This document shows, in pieces, positions 60,196 to 64,000 of a DNA stretch of 64,000 nt; positions within the stretch are counted from its first letter, which is position 1, and each line of letters starts with the position of its first letter. The notes below the pieces were generated by a model. The model was not told the DNA's origin and searched no databases. It saw only the letters and a list, made by a program, of their open reading frames with translations. The DNA lies in assembly GCA_026982335.1 (NCBI GenBank), contig JALSHH010000021.1, forward strand, positions 1-64,000, read 5' to 3'. The translations under genes and the position numbers were made by a program. The DNA is from Phycisphaerales bacterium. Lineage in GTDB: Bacteria > Planctomycetota > Phycisphaerae > Phycisphaerales > UBA1924.

Positions 60196-62058
60196 CTAGT
60201 CACTTGCAGGCATCTTAATCATGTCACGAATCCGCTTGGCATCGTCACGCCGATTGTGATGTTCAAGTTCTTTGACCAATCGCCAATGCACCTTGTAATA
60301 GTTCGACTGCTTGGCAAAGTTCGTCGCCATGTCATCGGGTCGCCGAACTTTGCGGGCGGTTTCTTCCAAGAGTCGCAAATACGCGTCGCGCTTGCCGTTG
60401 GCTGCGAGCATCTTGCCCATGGCGCTGAGGGCATCGTCCGCCATTGGTCCATCATTAAGGAAGTTGTCGAGCACATCTTGATACGCAATCCATGCCATCT
60501 CAGGTTTGCCATTGGCATTCCAAAGCTCGCCCTGCTCAAATCGAACCGCAGCGGCCAGATCAGGACGAGCACGAAACTGTCCAAAGGCCCACTCCCACAT
60601 CTGATGCTGCTCGCCCGCATCCTTGACCGTGGAGATCAGATCAACCAAGAAATCAAACGAAAAATCCTGATGCGTCCTACCCGCCATCTGCAATGCAGCC
60701 CGCGCCCACACATCCATATCCTTCTGAGACATCTTCCCCGATGCCGCGATCTGGGTCACTTCATCCCATGCACCCGGCACGCCAGGGCACTTGTTGAGCA
60801 TCTGACGCAGAAACGCCAACCGATCCTCGACCGAATCGGTTCTTGGCTTGCGGGCATTGCCCTTCGTATCGAGCTCCATGCTCGCAGGCGGCTTCCAAAA
60901 TCCGCTGTTCATCCGATCCACCACACGCCGAACCGCCTGGACATGATGCACCTGTTGGGCTGTTGCGCTGATAGCAGCGTCCATGATTCCAAGACGCCCA
61001 TCGGAAATTTGCGATCCCGTTTGCGGATCACGAATATTCCCCCGCAGGTTCTGATACTCGGGATACCGCCCAGCATCAAAGTTCCAGTGTGCCCGTCGTC
61101 CGCGTATCTCAAGAAACCCAACCCACGCATGTGAAACATCAGCCCCCTTGGCCACGACATACCCCGAAGGTATACCACAGGCCTTAGCAACACTCATCGC
61201 ATAGTACGCCTGGTCGGCGCACACTCCACCATATTTCTTGATTTGCTCAAGCGAATAGTTCCCCACCTCGGTGACTCGCTTGGGCTTGCCCGAGCGATAG
61301 TGCTCCTCATCATACATGATCTCAAAGAACCGCTGACCGATTCCCGGGTTTGTGCGATAACTATTGTGGGCCCATTGAAGCTGGTCGATCGACTCGGTGA
61401 CATCGACCACAAAGACCAACAAAGAAGCGGGGAGATCGTTGGAGGGAATGTACATCGTGTGGGCGTTGTTGACAAAGAAATCAAAGATATCAATAGGGTC
61501 GGCCCCTTTGGGCGTATTCTCGTTGATGCGCATGGTGTATTTCGATCCATCATCAGGCCGATCATGCACCACACAAATCGCAGCAGCCAACGCCGGGAAC
61601 GCCCTAACCTGATCACCACGCTGGGTCATCAACTCCATCGCAACACGCACTACCGCCCGCGTGTTATCCTGTTGATCCACAAGCAGCCCGAGTTCTTGGA
61701 GGAAGGCTGGCGATTTGGCAAACGCGCTGACCACCGCTTCGGGATTATGATGCCCAGACGCATGCACGAGTTCTAAGATGCTGATGACCGATTCGCTGCG
61801 CACCATCGCATCGAGCTGGCGAGCGCCAGCATGGGCCGAGACATAATCACCGAGCCGATACGCTTGCGAGATCGCGTCCTTGAGCGATTTGATATCTGCG
61901 ACCGAACTGAGGATTGCGTCGGTCTGTGCGATGGTGTCTTTGATGAACTGATCGGTTCGTTTGCGTGATTGGGCATTGGCGTGGGTGCTTACGAATCCGA
62001 GAAAGATCACCGAGTAGGCCAACAAGAGGAACAATCGGGACGAAATCATGCGTGTCAT
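60196..62058 (-). CDS. Secreted transglutaminase-like domain protein
   Basis: A 620-residue secreted protein with an N-terminal signal peptide (about 1-30, ending ANAQS). A helical region runs to about 260. A transglutaminase-like core follows: Cys in YGGVCADQAYYAMSVAKACGIPSGYV, His in ADVSHAWVGFLEI, and Asp in HWNFDAGRYP, a plausible Cys-His-Asp triad. The C-terminal half (about 400-620) is alpha-helical with TPR-like stretches (GELWNANGKPEMAWIAYQDVL). AGGAG lies 11 bases before the ATG. Substrate unknown; family members include proteases and cross-linking enzymes. A 379-codon antisense frame is spurious. Confidence 0.82.
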   Translation of the reverse strand: MTRMISSRLFLLLAYSVIFLGFVSTHANAQSRKRTDQFIKDTIAQTDAILSSVADIKSLKDAISQAYRLGDYVSAHAGARQLDAMVRSESVISILELVHASGHHNPEAVVSAFAKSPAFLQELGLLVDQQDNTRAVVRVAMELMTQRGDQVRAFPALAAAICVVHDRPDDGSKYTMRINENTPKGADPIDIFDFFVNNAHTMYIPSNDLPASLLVFVVDVTESIDQLQWAHNSYRTNPGIGQRFFEIMYDEEHYRSGKPKRVTEVGNYSLEQIKKYGGVCADQAYYAMSVAKACGIPSGYVVAKGADVSHAWVGFLEIRGRRAHWNFDAGRYPEYQNLRGNIRDPQTGSQISDGRLGIMDAAISATAQQVHHVQAVRRVVDRMNSGFWKPPASMELDTKGNARKPRTDSVEDRLAFLRQMLNKCPGVPGAWDEVTQIAASGKMSQKDMDVWARAALQMAGRTHQDFSFDFLVDLISTVKDAGEQHQMWEWAFGQFRARPDLAAAVRFEQGELWNANGKPEMAWIAYQDVLDNFLNDGPMADDALSAMGKMLAANGKRDAYLRLLEETARKVRRPDDMATNFAKQSNYYKVHWRLVKELEHHNRRDDAKRIRDMIKMPASD

Positions 62059-62140
62059 GGGCTGGAATACTCCTGTGGGATACCGAATTGTAGGGAGGTC
62101 AATCCCGCTCTATTCGTAGCACAATCTCTAGAGTTGCATG

Positions 62141-62173
62141 AAAAAAACCGACCCCGGGAAATCCGGGGCCGGT
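62141..62173 (-). terminator. Rho-independent terminator of hppA
   Basis: On the minus strand ACCGGCCCCGG-ATTTC-CCGGGGTCGGT makes a strong stem followed by TTTTTTT. It lies about 25 bases after the hppA stop. Confidence 0.92.
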
Positions 62174-62196
62174 GAAAGATCAATCACGATCCAGTA

Positions 62197-64000
62197 TCAG
62201 ATTCCCAAGATGCCGCCGAGGATATCACCGTAGGCGACGATCAGTCCTGCAAACACCACTGACACAATTGAGATCAGTTTGATGAGGATATTGAGTGCAG
62301 GGCCGGAAGTGTCCTTGAACGGATCACCAACAGTATCACCTACGACGGTTGCTTTGTGATCATCCGAGCCTTTGCCGTAGACGATGAGATCAGCGTGGCT
62401 ACCAGCGACGGCTTCCTTGGCACGATCCATAATCGCATCGCGGACAGTATCAGGGATTTTGGTCGAGTTGCCTGTACCATCAACCATTTCCTGAGCAGTT
62501 GTCGCGCCGTAGGACTCAAGGAGCTTTTTGGCATTGTCCCAGGCACCGCCAGCGTTGGCCATGAAGACTGCGAGTGCAAAGCCGGAGGTCAAACCACCAA
62601 CGAGCATGCCCATCACGCCAGGAACTGAGAGGGTCAGCCCGACGAGGATCGGAACAGCAATGGCCAAGATCGAAGGGACAACCATTTCCTTTTGTGCACT
62701 TGAAGTCGAGATTGATACACACTGGGCATAATCAGGGTAGTGATGTCCATCAAGATCAACGCCTCTCATTGGCCAGTTATCTGGGTTGGCCAAGTCCTCT
62801 TCGGACATACCGTCATTGCGAAGTGCCTGACGGATAAATCCAAACTGGCGCCGACATTCTCCCATCATGGCATAGGCCGCACGCCCAACGGCATTCATCG
62901 TTAGCGCACAGAAGAGGAATGCGAGCATCGCACCAATGAACACACCACCAAGAAGTTTCGGATTGGCGAGTGTCACATCATAAAAAGCCAGTACATCCTT
63001 GATTTGTCCACGCTGTGTCGATGCCAGTGTCGCTTGCCATCCGTCGCCTGCGATTTCATAGCGGGAATCGTGGCTCGCAGTTAACGCAAACACATCACCC
63101 TTTTTAACATCCTTGATCTTTGATTTGTGCTTACCGTCAGCGTACACCACATCGAGGAGCATACCGCCGTCGACCACATCGTCTTCCGCACCAGGGGTGA
63201 TCACAGCATACTTGCCATAACCCTGATGCACTGCGAAGCCGATCTCTGAGCCAGCAGGTTCAACAAAGGCCGACCCATCGCCATAGAAGTTCTTGGCTTG
63301 TGTACCAATTTGAACCTGCACGATCTGGATGTACGCAGCAAACAACGCCATTGCGGTCAGGGCTGCCGAACCAATCGCAAATCCCTTGCCTGTCGCAGCA
63401 GTTGTGTTACCTAACGAATCGAGCATATCAGTGCGTTCACGAACAATCGGCTCTTGGCCGGTCATTTCCGCGTTGCCGCCTGCATTGTCTGCAATAGGGC
63501 CATATGCATCGGTTGCAAGTGTAATCCCCAGTGTTGAAAGCATCCCGACGGCGGCGATTCCTACGCCGTACAAGCCCATCAAGAAGGAGTCGCCGCCACC
63601 GGCAAACGAAAATGCCAGAATAATCGCGGCTACCACAGTCAAAAGCGAAGCCCAAGTCGATTTCATGCCTTCTGCAATACCAGCAATGATCACGGTTGCC
63701 GGACCGGTGAGGGCTTGTTCAGCGATACGCTTGGTCGGAGGATGCTCGTAAGAAGTATAATATTCGGTTGCATGGGCGATCACCAGCCCTGAGAGCAAGC
63801 CAGAGCAGATCGAGAGGCCAAGTCCCCACCAAGTGGTGACTCCTTCAAGCTCTGCAGCGTCATTAAAGATGAACCAGAGAAGTGCAAATGCACCAAGAAC
63901 GATCAATGCCGACGCGATATATACGCCTTTGTGCAGACCCTTGAGGAGTTGTGAAAAGGTGGCATTTTCTTTGGCCTTGACAGCAAAAATTCCTGCGATT
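62197..64000 (-). CDS. hppA: Membrane-bound pyrophosphatase HppA, 5' end outside window
   Basis: An ion-pumping pyrophosphatase, C-terminal 600 residues. The frame is open to the window edge (AVKAKENATFSQLLKGLHKGVY before the track's TTG), so the N-terminal part with the first catalytic Asp motif is missing. Present are ATDAYGPIADNAGGNAEM, SLGNTTAATGKGFAIGS, and SDDHKATVVGDTVGDPFKDTSGP. Alanine in GNTTAA, where K+-independent enzymes have lysine, points to the K+-dependent subfamily; Na+ or H+ pumping cannot be told. About 95 extra residues (62961-63321) sit after the TAMALFAAY helix. A strong terminator follows the stop. Confidence 0.93.
   Translation of the reverse strand, partial: IAGIFAVKAKENATFSQLLKGLHKGVYIASALIVLGAFALLWFIFNDAAELEGVTTWWGLGLSICSGLLSGLVIAHATEYYTSYEHPPTKRIAEQALTGPATVIIAGIAEGMKSTWASLLTVVAAIILAFSFAGGGDSFLMGLYGVGIAAVGMLSTLGITLATDAYGPIADNAGGNAEMTGQEPIVRERTDMLDSLGNTTAATGKGFAIGSAALTAMALFAAYIQIVQVQIGTQAKNFYGDGSAFVEPAGSEIGFAVHQGYGKYAVITPGAEDDVVDGGMLLDVVYADGKHKSKIKDVKKGDVFALTASHDSRYEIAGDGWQATLASTQRGQIKDVLAFYDVTLANPKLLGGVFIGAMLAFLFCALTMNAVGRAAYAMMGECRRQFGFIRQALRNDGMSEEDLANPDNWPMRGVDLDGHHYPDYAQCVSISTSSAQKEMVVPSILAIAVPILVGLTLSVPGVMGMLVGGLTSGFALAVFMANAGGAWDNAKKLLESYGATTAQEMVDGTGNSTKIPDTVRDAIMDRAKEAVAGSHADLIVYGKGSDDHKATVVGDTVGDPFKDTSGPALNILIKLISIVSVVFAGLIVAYGDILGGILGI

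Noticed and set aside
59995-61134. 379-codon plus frame
   Set aside because: Most is antisense to the transglutaminase-like gene, the sequence is rich in His/Arg/Pro as in shadow frames, and a plus-strand terminator lies inside it.
1-64000. CRISPR array, IS element, prophage or defence island
   Set aside because: There are no regular spacer repeats, transposase, integrase or phage structural genes, and the only methylase has no restriction partner.

Overview
The window is ordinary bacterial chromosome, densely coding on both strands, with no rRNA, CRISPR array, insertion sequence, phage or integron. Several traits point to a Planctomycetota bacterium, most likely of the Phycisphaerae/Phycisphaerales type. 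These are a paired-Cys zinc-ribbon membrane protein (CIGCGYDL...CPECG), two secreted proteins ending in a PEP-CTERM-like tail with a final RRRR, an H1-like lysine-repeat protein, a CcoN-CcoO fused cbb3 oxidase, and a reduced dcw cluster (murC-murB-ddl-ftsQ-like with no ftsA/ftsZ following). This assignment is an inference from gene content. No marker gene was compared with a database.

Layout. 0.4-5.4 kb: gltX, an orphan beta-class DNA methyltransferase, a small zinc-ribbon membrane protein, and glnS, all on +. 5.6-12.4 kb: a type IV pilus / type II secretion type operon (pilT, pilC, PilV-like, a very large PilX-like protein with calcium-loop motifs, PilW-like). 12.4-15.3 kb: galE, a DUF502 membrane protein and an outer-membrane beta-barrel. 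15.5 kb: tRNA-Ile(GAT). 15.8-18.0 kb: phenylalanine 4-hydroxylase, a DUF2892 protein and thiL. 18.0-22.4 kb: RNase R, a FecE-like ABC ATPase and an R/Q/P-rich membrane protein. 22.6-27.0 kb: mnmE, yidC and a phosphoesterase. 27.2-28.5 kb: two different clpP genes in tandem. 28.5-31.9 kb: a zinc-ligand-less MDR dehydrogenase, a HEAT-repeat lipoprotein, a stand-alone GspE/PilB N-domain protein and an H1-like protein. 32.6-40.7 kb: an M16-family protein without its zinc site, murC, murB, ddl, ftsQ-like, an unknown membrane protein, greA and a beta-solenoid lipoprotein. 40.8-45.7 kb: a LolA-like protein, an S41 protease lipoprotein, a membrane protein and the tandem PEP-CTERM-like pair. 46.1-47.9 kb: rmlA and rmlB. 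48.1-57.5 kb: a complete cbb3 oxidase locus (ccoNO, ccoQ, ccoP, ccoG, ccoH, a TauE/SafE-like protein, ccoI, ccoS, and a heme-binding DUF3365-like lipoprotein). 57.5 kb: tRNA-Ala(CGC). 57.7-59.7 kb: a Znu-type ABC pair and a small acidic protein. 59.7-60.2 kb: a gene-poor stretch with RNA-like structure and a + strand terminator. 60.2-64.0 kb: a transglutaminase-like protein and hppA, which runs off the right edge.

How the genes work together. The cbb3 locus is self-contained: catalytic subunits are followed directly by the Cu-handling and assembly factors (CcoG, CcoH, TauE/SafE-like, CcoI, CcoS), mostly with overlapping stops and starts. The pilus operon supplies a retraction motor, platform and minor pilins, while assembly ATPase and major pilin must lie elsewhere. 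murC-murB-ddl-ftsQ supplies cytoplasmic peptidoglycan precursor synthesis. galE, rmlA and rmlB supply sugar nucleotides.

The most interesting items are: an MDR dehydrogenase that has lost its zinc ligands and appears to start at TTG; an HppA pyrophosphatase with about 95 extra residues on one membrane face; a solitary M16 homologue without HxxEH; the structured, terminator-ended intergenic region at 59.7-60.1 kb with a perfect-SD 12-codon ORF; the heme lipoprotein and mono-heme CcoP of the cbb3 locus; and the solitary MshEN-like protein. None amounts to proof of a new system.
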